From positions 160,970 to 224,969 of the forward strand of contig NZ_LMHC01000024.1 of assembly GCF_001427665.1 (NCBI RefSeq): a stretch of DNA of 64,000 nt. The letters are read 5' to 3'. A program made the translations under genes and the position numbers. The notes under the pieces were generated by a model, which was given only the letters and a program-made list of their open reading frames with translations, did not search any database and was not told the DNA's origin. The DNA is from Caulobacter sp. Root655. Its GTDB lineage: Bacteria > Pseudomonadota > Alphaproteobacteria > Caulobacterales > Caulobacteraceae. Below, piece after piece: positions 1-10,277 of this stretch. The stretch's first letter is position 1. The number at the start of each line of letters is the position of its first letter.

Positions 1-445
1 CCCGGTCCCGGACCGCGAGCGCTAAACGCCCGCCTGTTGTTCCGCCGACCCTCGCATCACGTCGTATCTGTGTTCCACGCTCGACCAGCACCAGAGACGC
101 AAGGTTGGTCCCGAAGGACCGCCGACAGAGCTTCCCGCTCGATCGCCCCCCGCCGCCGCATCGGTCGCTGGCCATGCGCCCTTTCCCCGCGACGAGGTGA
201 GATGAGCATACGGCGGGTTTTGAGGGGGAGGACAGGCGGGGTGCGGGTTGAGGGAATTCAGCCGGTTAGGCGCAAACAGCACGCGAAGTTGGCCCCTTCT
301 TGCGCCCTCTCCCGGAGGGGAGAGGGTTCAGGAAGTTCGGGGATGTTATCGGCGGGAGCCCCGCGAGGACCGGGGCAGGTCTCGCGGGCGATGAGGGGAA
401 CCGGCCTTGCGGCGCTCCACGCCCCTCCCCGGGGGGAGGATTTCG
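1..445. other. Intergenic region, no convincing gene
   Basis: No reading frame here has the look of a real protein: both strands give Arg/Pro-rich low-complexity translations typical of shadows in high-GC DNA. In one plus-strand frame the first 25 bases end in TAA after a few codons, so the extreme tail of an upstream gene may be cut at the edge, but this is too short to support. A G/C hairpin (CCCTCTCC, then GGAGAGGG) near 304-325 belongs to the REP-like class seen elsewhere in the window. Confidence 0.5.
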
Positions 446-554
446 CCCTAGAGCGTTTCCCGACCTGATTGCATCAGGCCGGGCGCTCTAGGTTTTTGTT
501 TTTGCGCATTTTCTTCACGCGAACCGGTGTCCACTTCGCTCGAAAATGCCCTAG
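446..554. repeat. Two-hairpin interspersed repeat (RIME-like)
   Basis: The first hairpin has arms CCTAGAGCG (447-455) and CGCTCTAGG (484-492), with an inner pair CCTGAT/ATCAGG (464-478), followed by a T-rich tract TTTTTGTTTTT. The second has arms GCATTTTC (506-513) and GAAAATGC (542-549). The element ends on the stop codon of the urcA-like gene and could act as its terminator. The structure is read directly from the sequence. Likeness to short interspersed mosaic elements of alphaproteobacteria is from memory and was not searched. Confidence 0.6.
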
Positions 555-880
555 CCCCCGACCGACCGCAGAGCCCGCATCTGCGGACGCGTCAGCAGCG
601 CGCGAAGATCGTCCTGGAAATCCAGGCGGCAGGCATGGGCCGACCAGGCGCCCAGCTTTTCCTGGCGCGTGCGGGTCTCGCACATCGCCTCGCCGGCGGC
701 GTCGATACGGGCCTTGAAGATGCGGGCGTCGTCAGCCCGGCTCAGGTCGAGGTCGCCGATCGGGATACGCACCACCGGCGCGGTCGGCGCGGCGTGGGCC
801 GCCTGGGCCAGGCCGAGCGCGGGAAGCGCCGCCAGGGCCAGGATCGCGGCGGTGGAGACCTTGGCGATGAACGTTCCCAT
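551..880 (-). CDS. UrcA family protein
   Basis: This is a 109-residue secreted protein with a hydrophobic Ala/Leu-rich signal peptide over about residues 1-30, ending near AHA-AP. The mature part carries the pattern of the UrcA family, small alphaproteobacterial proteins of unknown function: an N-terminal segment VVRIPIGDLDLSRADDA, a central helix, and two cysteines (in EAMCETR and HACRLDF) that could form a disulphide. The ATG start places the signal peptide at the N-terminus. It is a single gene on the minus strand, and its stop codon touches the hairpin repeat on its left, which may terminate the transcript. A periplasmic location is inferred; no reaction can be assigned. Confidence 0.75.
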   Translation of the reverse strand: MGTFIAKVSTAAILALAALPALGLAQAAHAAPTAPVVRIPIGDLDLSRADDARIFKARIDAAGEAMCETRTRQEKLGAWSAHACRLDFQDDLRALLTRPQMRALRSVGG

Positions 881-1008
881 GGCGACATTCCCTGTAATCC
901 CGACGCCGTCCGCGTCGTTGTTGGGAAATCTATGCCGGCAAGACTTGAGGAACGCCCGTTACGTCTGCTTCATGACGCCTAATTCACAAATGAACGGATT
1001 GTAATGTT

Positions 1009-2370
1009 CTACTGTGTTGAAGAGTTCAGGCGCGCTTCCTTGACCGGCGGCCTTTCCAAAGCTTGGTAGACCACCGTGCGCGTCGTGGCGTCGAGGCCCG
1101 AGCCGACCCCGCCCAGGCGCTGGATCATGCCGATGAAGAACAGGTCGTTGGTCGGGTCGACCCAGAACCAGGTGCCGGCGCTGCCGCCCCAGCTGATGGT
1201 GCCCGCCCCCACCGGCGCGCCCGAGGCGCGCGGATCGACCGCCACCGCGATGTCGAGGCCATAGCCCATGCCGGCCCCGAACGGGAACGGCTTCTTGTCC
1301 GGCCGCAGCACGTTGGCCGTGCCGTTGGTGGTGATCTGGAAGCTGGCCGGCAGGTGGTTCAGCCGCATCAGGGCCACGCTCTCGGGCTCGAGCACCCGCA
1401 CGCCGTCCAGCTGGCCGCCGTTGAGGATCATCTGGGCGAAGCGGGCGAAGTCGCCGGCGGTGGACAGCAGCCCCCCGCCGCCCGACGGGGCGGGCGGCGG
1501 CTGGGTGATGTCGCGCCACGGGCCCTCGCCGGCCGGAATCAGCTTGCCGGTGGCCGGATCGGCGTCATAGACGGCGGCGACTCGGGAGAGCTTCTCGGGC
1601 GGCGCCCAGAAGGCGGTGTCCTTCATGCCCAGGGGCACGAAGATCCGCTGCTCCATGAACACCGGCAACGACTGGCCCGACAGCTTCTCGACGATGTAGC
1701 CCTGGATGTCGGCGGCGACGCTGTAGCGCCACAGCGTGCCCGGCTGGGCGTACATCGGCAGGGTGGACACCTTCTGGATCAGTTGCTCCAGCGACTCCGA
1801 CTGCAGCACCCCGGCCCGGTAATAGGCCTGGTCGGCCATGCTGCCGGGGTCGTCGGCCAGGCCATAGGCGAAGCCGGCCGTGTGGGTCATCAGCTCGCGC
1901 ATGGTCGGCGAGCGGCTGACGGGGGTCAGGATCGGACGGCCCTCGGCGTCGACGCCGGAGGCGATGCGCAGGTTGGCGAACTCGGGCACGTACTTGGTGA
2001 CCGGGTCGTCCAGCTTCCACTTGCCCTCCTGGTAGAGGATCAGCATGGCCACGCCGGTGACGGGCTTGGTCTCCGAGCGGATGCGGAAGATGGCGTCGAC
2101 GGGCATGGCCTCGCCGGTTTCCAGGCTGCGCTTGCCGAAGGTCTTCAGCGACACGACGCGGCCGTGGCGGCCCAGCAGGGTCACCCCGCCGGCGATCTGG
2201 CCCTGGTCGACCAGGGTCTGCATCGTCTCGTCCAGCTTCCTGAGCTTGACCGCCGAGAAGCCCATCGCCTCGGGCTTGGCGCGCGGCAGGGGCGCGGCCG
2301 AGACCGCTCCGGCGGCGCTCAGTCCGAGCAGCGCGGCCAAGGCGCCGGCGGTCTTGCGGATGAAGCTCAT
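1009..2370 (-). CDS. Serine hydrolase, class C beta-lactamase fold (EstB-like)
   Basis: This 453-residue protein has a signal peptide (about 1-26, ending AVSAA). It then shows the serine beta-lactamase/penicillin-binding fold: the SxxK nucleophile motif S99-E-T-K102, a Tyr-Ser pair at 216-217 in the position of the YxN motif, and a Gly-rich C-terminal half. Such proteins are usually periplasmic esterases, D-aminopeptidases or lactonases rather than true antibiotic hydrolases; the substrate cannot be told from sequence. It stands alone on the minus strand, separated from parC by paired REP-like hairpins. A close paralogue lies at 32240-33559, with the same FR(I)-S-x-TKPVTGVAM core and the same FAYGL and YIVEKLSGQSL segments. 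Confidence 0.85.
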   Translation of the reverse strand: MSFIRKTAGALAALLGLSAAGAVSAAPLPRAKPEAMGFSAVKLRKLDETMQTLVDQGQIAGGVTLLGRHGRVVSLKTFGKRSLETGEAMPVDAIFRIRSETKPVTGVAMLILYQEGKWKLDDPVTKYVPEFANLRIASGVDAEGRPILTPVSRSPTMRELMTHTAGFAYGLADDPGSMADQAYYRAGVLQSESLEQLIQKVSTLPMYAQPGTLWRYSVAADIQGYIVEKLSGQSLPVFMEQRIFVPLGMKDTAFWAPPEKLSRVAAVYDADPATGKLIPAGEGPWRDITQPPPAPSGGGGLLSTAGDFARFAQMILNGGQLDGVRVLEPESVALMRLNHLPASFQITTNGTANVLRPDKKPFPFGAGMGYGLDIAVAVDPRASGAPVGAGTISWGGSAGTWFWVDPTNDLFFIGMIQRLGGVGSGLDATTRTVVYQALERPPVKEARLNSSTQ

Positions 2371-2373
2371 GCT

Positions 2374-2500
2374 CCCTTCCCCCTGGAGGGGGGAAGGGTC
2401 GGGGATGGGGGTGGAAGAGCTTCAGGATAGAACGCCAACGCAGCGGCTTCCGCCGGCGGCGCCACCCCCACTCCTGCCCCTCCCCCCTCCAGGGGGAGGG
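2374..2500. repeat. Pair of REP-like GC hairpins
   Basis: Two strong palindromes flank a short spacer between the serine hydrolase and parC: CCCTTCCCCC/GGGGGGAAGGG at about 2374-2398 and CCCTCCCCC/GGGGGAGGG at about 2477-2500. They sit downstream of parC and upstream of the hydrolase, the usual intergenic position of REP-type sequences. They may stabilise or end the parC message. Confidence 0.6.
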
Positions 2501-2524
2501 AGAAGCGCTCGACCGCCCCGCCCA

Positions 2525-4801
<2,277 letters not shown>

Positions 4802-4878
4802 TGGGGAGATTCGTTACGCGTGGAAGGCACCCTAGCCAATCCCGCGCGGCAAATCCTCCCCTTGAACGCCTTTTGTTC

Positions 4879-6468
4879 TCAAGCTTCGACCAGACGCGGG
4901 TCCCCCGCTTCGATCGCCAGTGTCTTGCGCGTGGTCAGGGCGCCGTCGCGGCGAGTGATGGCGTCCAGCACCTTGAACTCGGTGACCCAGCGCTCGGGCG
5001 TGACGTCGCAGATCGCGTAGCCGCGCTGGCTGTTGTTGAACTTCAGCTGCGGGTTGCTGGCCTGGATCTTCACGAACTCGGCGGTCTGGTCGACGCCGTC
5101 GCCGCCCGACGAGATCGAGGTGACCACGAACTCGGTGGCGATCGGCCGGGCGGCCGGATGGGCGCCGTCCAGCTGCAGTTCGCCGGCGAAGTTCTGGTGC
5201 TCGTCGCCGGTCAGCACCACGGGATTGGCGATCTTGCGGTCGCGAAGCGTCTTGAGCAGCCGCTCGCGCGGCGTGCGGTAGCCGGCCCAGCTATCGGGAT
5301 TGGCCAGCACGCCCGGACCCGGATCGCGGTCGAGGTCCATCATCATCACCTGCTGGGCCAGGACGTTCCAGGTAGCCTTGGACGCGGTCAGCCCCTCGGT
5401 CAGCCACTTCTCCTGGCGCAGGCCCATCATCTCGGCGTCGGCCCGGTCCAGCTCGTTGCAGGCCGCGAACCTGTCGCCGCACGGCTGGTCGGTGCGGAAC
5501 TGGCGGGTGTCGAGCAGGTTCAGCTCCAGCAGCCGGCCATAGGCGGCGCGGCGGTAGATCTGGATGGAGGTCCCGACCGGGAAGGCGCTCATCCGCAGCG
5601 GCATGTGCTCGTAATAGGCCTGGGCGGCGGCCTGGCGGCGCAGGTTGAAGACCTTGGGGTCCGTGCCGTCCTGGTCGAGGTCGGAGACCCAGTTGTTGTC
5701 GGTCTCGTGGTCGTCCCAGACCACGAACCACGGGGCGGCGGCGTGTGCGGCCTGCAGATCGGCGTCCATCTTGTACTGGGCGTAGCGGCGGCGGTAGTCG
5801 TCGAGGCTGTAGATCTCGCCGCCGAAATGCTGGCGGACGTTTTCGCGCGGGCCCTCGGCGCTGTTCGAGACCCGGGCGCCGCGGCCCTCATAGATGTAGT
5901 CGCCATAGCAGAACACGAAGTCGGGGTTGTCCTGGGCCAGCTTGCGATAGGCGGTGTAGTAACCCGCCTCATAGTGCTGGCAGCCGGCGACGGCGAAGCG
6001 CACGCGGTCGACGGCGGCGCCGGCGGCAGGGGCCGTGCGGGCCCGACCGACCAGGCTGCGCTCCTTGCCGGCCGTGAAGCGGTACCAATGGTCGCGCCCG
6101 GGCTCGAGACCCGCCACCTCGACGTGAACGGCGTGGCCCAGCTCGGGCATGGCCACGGCCGTTCCCTTGGCGACGACGGTCTTGAACCCGCGGTCGGCGG
6201 CGACTTCCCAGCTCACCTCGACCGGCGCCGTCGGCATGCCGTAGCCGATCTCGAACGGCTCCGGGGCCAGGCGGGTCCAGATCACGAACCCGTCCGGCCA
6301 CGGGTCCCCCGAGGCGACGCCCAGCTGGAAAGGATACTGGACGAACACCGCCTGGGCGAAGGCCTGGTTGCCGGCCAGCGGGATCGACATCGCCGTGACG
6401 GCGGCGGCGCCGAAGGTCTTCAGCAGGCGGCGGCGGTTGAAGGCGTAGCGGTCGAGCAGGACGGACAT
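4879..6468 (-). CDS. phoD: Alkaline phosphatase D (PhoD family)
   Basis: This 529-residue phosphodiesterase/alkaline phosphatase is exported by the Tat pathway: the N-terminus carries NRRRLLKTFGAA followed by a hydrophobic stretch and an AFAQA cleavage site. An N-terminal PhoD Fn3-like domain (about 40-140) precedes the metallophosphatase domain with its characteristic segments CQHYEAGYYTAY, CYGDYIYEG, WDDHETDNNW and LTGDEHQNFAG. These hold the acidic, Asn and His ligands of the Fe/Ca cluster and the cysteine ligand. It hydrolyses phosphate mono- and diesters in the periplasm, usually under phosphate limitation. No clear Pho box was identified in the 150 bp upstream, which it shares with a divergent lipoprotein gene. 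Confidence 0.93.
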   Translation of the reverse strand: MSVLLDRYAFNRRRLLKTFGAAAVTAMSIPLAGNQAFAQAVFVQYPFQLGVASGDPWPDGFVIWTRLAPEPFEIGYGMPTAPVEVSWEVAADRGFKTVVAKGTAVAMPELGHAVHVEVAGLEPGRDHWYRFTAGKERSLVGRARTAPAAGAAVDRVRFAVAGCQHYEAGYYTAYRKLAQDNPDFVFCYGDYIYEGRGARVSNSAEGPRENVRQHFGGEIYSLDDYRRRYAQYKMDADLQAAHAAAPWFVVWDDHETDNNWVSDLDQDGTDPKVFNLRRQAAAQAYYEHMPLRMSAFPVGTSIQIYRRAAYGRLLELNLLDTRQFRTDQPCGDRFAACNELDRADAEMMGLRQEKWLTEGLTASKATWNVLAQQVMMMDLDRDPGPGVLANPDSWAGYRTPRERLLKTLRDRKIANPVVLTGDEHQNFAGELQLDGAHPAARPIATEFVVTSISSGGDGVDQTAEFVKIQASNPQLKFNNSQRGYAICDVTPERWVTEFKVLDAITRRDGALTTRKTLAIEAGDPRLVEA

Positions 6469-6617
6469 GGGACGGGACTCCGGAGGGGGTCCTGCCCGAT
6501 AGCCGCGCTTTGTGACGGTTCGATCTCAAAAGTCAAAACGCCGCCCGCGCTTTTGGTTGATTAATTATTAATTACGTTCCTTATAGTTGAGTTTCATTCT
6601 TGTCCTTGGGGGGCTTG

Positions 6618-7295
6618 ATGCGCATTCGATACTTCACCCTGATCCCGCTAGTGCTCAGCCTAGTCGGTTGCGCTGATCGAGGGCCGTGGACATTTGCGGC
6701 GTCGCCCATGCTCTCCGCGAATAAAAACAAGCCCTACCTCCCGATGCAGCTAAGCCTGCCAATTCTGCTGGGGGGCAGTAGTGCCGACTCCCTGGAAACC
6801 GCGTTAGCCAAGTTCAACACCGACCCAACGCAGCCAAAACGAAACGCCGTCGTCGGGGCTTTGCTCGCGGCGTCCGAAAGGAATTGCGACATCTACGTCG
6901 AAAATCTGAGAGGGAACCAGGCAACTTGGCGAACCACATTCAGCCTCTCTACCGTTGTACTTGGCGCAGCGGGATCCATTGTCACCGACGCGGATAGCGC
7001 CCGCACCCTGTCCGCGCTTTCCGGAGCGGCAGGCGGTGCATCGGGGAAGATGGACGAAAACATCCTGGCCGGCCGCGGAGCCGAAGTCATCCTGACCGGT
7101 ATTCGCGCGGCGCGTGAGCCTTACCGACTCCAGCTCATTGATAGCATGAAGAAACAACCCTATCCTGATTGGCCCTTAGAAGTCGCCCTTGCTGACGTCA
7201 TGCGTTACCATGGTCGTTGCAACGTCATATCCGGCCTCTCTGCCATCCAGACCGCGACGGAAAAGGACATCGAATCCGCCGTCGCCAAGAAATAG
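6618..7295 (+). CDS. Hypothetical lipoprotein
   Basis: I do not recognise the family. The protein has a lipoprotein signal: MRIRYFTLIPLVLSLVGC, with lipobox L15-V-G-C18, so a membrane-anchored, probably periplasm-facing location is likely. I chose the ATG at 6618, preceded by a GGGGGG stretch, over the TTG at 6600, because it puts the lipobox at the normal distance. The body contains a Gly/Ala-rich segment (about residues 105-150) that could be a hydrophobic glycine-zipper-like hairpin, and two later cysteines. Base composition is visibly lower in GC than the neighbours, with AAA, AAT and ATT codons, suggesting transfer. It converges on recO with no spacer: the two stop codons are adjacent. 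Confidence 0.7.
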   Translation: MRIRYFTLIPLVLSLVGCADRGPWTFAASPMLSANKNKPYLPMQLSLPILLGGSSADSLETALAKFNTDPTQPKRNAVVGALLAASERNCDIYVENLRGNQATWRTTFSLSTVVLGAAGSIVTDADSARTLSALSGAAGGASGKMDENILAGRGAEVILTGIRAAREPYRLQLIDSMKKQPYPDWPLEVALADVMRYHGRCNVISGLSAIQTATEKDIESAVAKK

Positions 7296-8027
7296 CTAAA
7301 GCCGCCCCGCCTCGGCCAACCGGTCCAGCAGCCACACCCGGGCCGGCGGCAGCGGCTTGTTCAGCGGGTGGAACACGAACTGCTCGAGGAAATGGCCGGT
7401 GATGTCGAGCCCCGCCTTGACGTCGCCCGGGGCCAGCCCGCCCTGGGCCGACAGCATGAACGGCGGCAGCGGCAGCAGCTTGTCGTGATAGGGCGCGCCC
7501 GCCGCCCGGCTAACCGCCCGGCCGGTGCGCGGACTGACATAGACCAGGTCGTCCAGCGAGCCGGTGGCGGCGCACCGCGAGAGGTCCAGGCCGAAACCCA
7601 GGTCCTGCAGCAGGCCGGCCTCGAACCGCACATAGACCGCCGGCCAGATCTCGGGAATGGCCAGGGCGGCGATCATCGCCTCCAGCGCATGAAAGGCGCC
7701 GGGGTGCGGTTCCCGCTCCGGCAAGGCCCCGGCGGCGACGGCGGCGGCGGCCGAGAGGCCGGACAAGGCCAGCGGCTCGTCGAACAGCGACGAGGGCCCC
7801 TCGCCCATCGGCTCCAGGGTCGCCCCGCCCAGTTGGCCGTCCATCCGGGCGCGATAGCGGGCGATGACCCGCGCCCCGGCCTGCAGGAACGGCTTCATCC
7901 GCCGCGAGGCCGCGCCCGAGACGTGGGCGGCGAACTTGCCGCGGTCCTGGGTCAGCAGTTCGACGATCGCCCCGGTCTCGCCGTGGGCGCGCGCCGACAG
8001 CACGAAGGCCTCGTCCTCCCATTCCAT
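7296..8027 (-). CDS. recO: DNA repair protein RecO
   Basis: This 243-residue protein loads RecA onto gaps in the RecFOR pathway by displacing SSB and annealing strands. The N-terminal OB fold begins MEWEDEAFVLSARAHGETGA, the typical RecO opening, followed by the helical C-terminal domain with RFEAGLLQDLGFGLDL, where RecO proteins conserve a similar segment. The start is the ATG at 8027, which overlaps the stop of the N-acetyltransferase gene in a TGATG, indicating translational coupling. An upstream extension of the frame lies inside that neighbour and is not used. It is the last gene of the pyrE-to-recO minus-strand block. Confidence 0.92.
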   Translation of the reverse strand: MEWEDEAFVLSARAHGETGAIVELLTQDRGKFAAHVSGAASRRMKPFLQAGARVIARYRARMDGQLGGATLEPMGEGPSSLFDEPLALSGLSAAAAVAAGALPEREPHPGAFHALEAMIAALAIPEIWPAVYVRFEAGLLQDLGFGLDLSRCAATGSLDDLVYVSPRTGRAVSRAAGAPYHDKLLPLPPFMLSAQGGLAPGDVKAGLDITGHFLEQFVFHPLNKPLPPARVWLLDRLAEAGRL

Positions 8028-8905
8028 CAGCCTGACGTCCCCCAGGCCACGACTGTCTCCAGCACGGGCCGCCACGAGGGCTCAACCGGCAGGCCGATGA
8101 CGTCGCGCAGGGTCGCCTCCAGCTCGTCGACCGACAGGTCGCGCTGCTCGACCAGCGCGCCGGTGACGTCGCGATGGGTCAGGCGGTTGTTCTTCATCGC
8201 GTAGCGCGCGGTGGGCGTGGTGCGGCCCGCCGTCAGGCTCCAGGTGAAGTGCGAGTCGGGATGGGCGTAGGTGTAGTAGTTGGCGTGCTCGTAATCGACG
8301 TCGGCCAGGGGCCCGAGCGCCACCTGATAGGTCGGCGCCCAATGCCCCGAGAGGTCGGCCAGGACCAGCCGCTCGCCACCCATGTCCGGCGCGACCGTCT
8401 CCAGGCGGAACGCGCCGTTGGGGGTTTCCTGCACCTCGTCGGAGAACAACCGCAGCGGCGCGGTCAGCACACAGCCGCCGAATCCGACGTCCGCCAACCA
8501 GGTTTCGCTCTCGCCCGGGATCTTCACGCTCAGCACCATGTGCGAGCGGGCGCGCGTGGGCGCGTCGGCGGGCTTCATCCACCAGACCCGGGCCATCAGG
8601 CCCCGCACGTCGAACCCGAGCGCCGTCAGCACCCGCTTCAGCAGGCCGTTCTGCTCGTAGCAGTAGCCGCCGCGCCCGGCCCCGATCAGCTTGGCGTCAA
8701 TGGCGGCGGGGTCCAGGTCGATCGGCCGGCCTAGCAGCACGTCGAGGTTCTCGAACGGGATGGCGTCGGGGTGCTTCTGGTGGATGGCGCGCAGCACCGC
8801 GAGCGTCGGCTCGCGCGGGCCGTCATAGCCGATGCGAGCGAAATAGGCGTCGAGATCGACCGAGGGAGAAGCCGCTTCGGCGGGCGCGATGTCGAGCTTG
8901 CTCAC
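8027..8905 (-). CDS. Arylamine N-acetyltransferase
   Basis: This 292-residue cytosolic enzyme of the NAT family transfers acetyl groups from acetyl-CoA to arylamines and hydrazines. The Cys-His-Asp triad is complete: C82 in GRGGYCYEQN, H122 in RSHMVL and D139 in LADVGFGG. The PFENLDV segment of the family is at about 50-56. The start is taken as the GTG at 8905 (MSKLDIAPAE). The longer frame up to 8977 would run into the inverted-repeat element and reads as non-protein. It is inserted between era and recO, which are usually close neighbours in related genomes, and is coupled to recO by a one-base overlap. Confidence 0.9.
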   Translation of the reverse strand: MSKLDIAPAEAASPSVDLDAYFARIGYDGPREPTLAVLRAIHQKHPDAIPFENLDVLLGRPIDLDPAAIDAKLIGAGRGGYCYEQNGLLKRVLTALGFDVRGLMARVWWMKPADAPTRARSHMVLSVKIPGESETWLADVGFGGCVLTAPLRLFSDEVQETPNGAFRLETVAPDMGGERLVLADLSGHWAPTYQVALGPLADVDYEHANYYTYAHPDSHFTWSLTAGRTTPTARYAMKNNRLTHRDVTGALVEQRDLSVDELEATLRDVIGLPVEPSWRPVLETVVAWGTSG

Positions 8906-8976
8906 GGGCGCGATATTCCCTGTCTGTTCACGGTCCAAGGACAGGGTGTCGGCGGTGAAGTCAAGCCTCCCCCACA

Positions 8977-9103
8977 CCGCTCATCCCGGCGAATGCCGGG
9001 ACCCAGATGGGATGGCTCGAAGGTGGACGCCACGAGCGCCGCGCTCTTCCAATCATCCACACCGCTATGGGATCTGGGTCCCGGCGTTCGCCGGGATGAG
9101 CGG
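8977..9103. repeat. Inverted-repeat element between era and nat
   Basis: Near-identical arms of about 31 bases face each other at 8977-9007 and 9072-9103: CCGCTCATCCCGGCGAATGC continuing into CGGGACCCAGAT, and its reverse complement with a single mismatch (GAATG against GAACG). A 64-base spacer separates them and is not itself palindromic. Each arm also contains the smaller palindrome CCCGGCG-AA-YGCCGGG. The layout resembles a small non-autonomous (MITE-like) or REP-doublet element. No ORF is carried. Confidence 0.75.
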
Positions 9104-9116
9104 ATTGTGGTTGGGC

Positions 9117-10070
9117 CTAAACGTCGAAGTCCAACCCCATGTCGTTGAACAGTCCGCGTTCCTCGGCCCAGTTCTCCTTGACCTTGACGTGCAGGAACAG
9201 GTGGATCTTGCGGTCGAGGATCTGCTCCAGCTCCTCGCGCGAGGTCTTGCCGATCCACTTGATCACCTCGCCGCCCTTGCCCAGCACGATGGCCCGCTGG
9301 CCGTCGCGCTCGACATAGATGGTCTGCTCGATGCGGGCGCTGCCGTCCGGACGTTCCTCGAAGGCGGTCGTCTCGACGGACGCCGCGTAGGGCAGTTCCT
9401 CGTGGACGCGCAGATAGATCTTCTCGCGGGTGATCTCAGCGGCCAGCAGGCGGGCCGGCAGGTCGGCGGTCTGGTCTTCCGGATAGAGCCAGGGCCCCTC
9501 CGGCATCAGCGAGGCCAGCTTGGCCATCAGGTCGTCGACGCCCGCGCCGGTGCTGGCGCTGATCATGAAGACCTCGGAATAGACGCCGGTCTCGAACAGG
9601 TCCTGGGTGACGGCCAGCAGGGTGTCGCGCTTGACGCCGTCGATCTTGTTGAGCGCCAGGATCACCTGGCGGTTGGCGGCCTTCAGGCCCTCGATGATGG
9701 TCTGGACGTCCTGCACCGAGCGGTGCTCGCCGGCCGAGGCGCGGCGCTCGCGAGCGGCCAGTTCGGCCTGGACGTCGACCAGGTGGACGACGACTTCGCT
9801 GTCCTCGGCGCCGCTCCAGGCCGAGCGGACCATGGCCCGGTCCAGCCGCCGACGCGGGGTGAAGATGCCGGGGGTGTCGACCAGGATGATCTGGGTCTGG
9901 CCGGTCATGGCCACGCCGCGCACGGGGAAGCGCGTCGTCTGGACCTTCTGGGTGACGATCGAGACCTTGGCGCCGACCATGCGGTTGACCAGGGTGGACT
10001 TGCCGGCGTTCGGGGCGCCGATGATGGCGGCGAACCCGGCGCGGGTGCTTTGGGGGGTGGTTTCAGTCAT
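9117..10070 (-). CDS. era: GTPase Era
   Basis: This 317-residue Ras-like GTPase acts in 16S rRNA maturation and 30S assembly. The G-domain motifs are all present: GAPNAGKST at 18-26 (G1), DTPG at 65-68 (G3) and NKID at 141-144 (G4). The C-terminal KH domain includes the VLGKGGEVIKWIGKTSR type loop and the family's end segment for binding the 3' end of 16S rRNA. The start is the ATG at 10070 (MTETTPQ). A GTG six codons upstream (10088) lies next to a GGAGGAG that belongs to the REP hairpin, so a slightly longer product cannot be excluded. It follows rnc across a cluster of REP-like hairpins. Confidence 0.96.
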   Translation of the reverse strand: MTETTPQSTRAGFAAIIGAPNAGKSTLVNRMVGAKVSIVTQKVQTTRFPVRGVAMTGQTQIILVDTPGIFTPRRRLDRAMVRSAWSGAEDSEVVVHLVDVQAELAARERRASAGEHRSVQDVQTIIEGLKAANRQVILALNKIDGVKRDTLLAVTQDLFETGVYSEVFMISASTGAGVDDLMAKLASLMPEGPWLYPEDQTADLPARLLAAEITREKIYLRVHEELPYAASVETTAFEERPDGSARIEQTIYVERDGQRAIVLGKGGEVIKWIGKTSREELEQILDRKIHLFLHVKVKENWAEERGLFNDMGLDFDV

Positions 10071-10091
10071 TGCGGGTGCGTGTAGCACACT

Positions 10092-10272
10092 CCTCCCCCT
10101 GTGGGGGAGGCGATCACGAAGTGATCGGTGGGGGGACCAAAAGCCTCCCCCCGTGGGGGAGGTGTCGGCGAAGCCGACGGTGGGGGGAGTGTTCGGCGGA
10201 CGGCCAACGGCAAGGTTGGACGCCCTAAAACTCCCCCCACCGGCCTTCGGCCGCCCCCCCCAAAGGGGGAGG
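10092..10272. repeat. Tandem REP-like palindromes between rnc and era
   Basis: Three units follow one another. Unit 1 pairs CCTCCCCC (10092-10099) with GGGGGAGG (10103-10110), then CGATCAC with GTGATCG (10111-10127). Unit 2 pairs CCTCCCCC (10144-10151) with GGGGGAGG (10155-10162), then GTCGGC with GCCGAC (10164-10178). Unit 3, about 10224-10272, is in the reverse orientation (CGGCC ttc GGCCG, then a GGGGGAGG end). The same two-hairpin unit recurs at 12215-12347. These sit inside the lepB-rnc-era transcript and could uncouple expression of era from rnc. Confidence 0.75.
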
Positions 10273-10277
10273 ACCTA

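Noticed and set aside
2-25. Possible last seven codons of a plus-strand gene cut by the left edge
   Set aside because: Too short to judge and no composition signal; could be chance.
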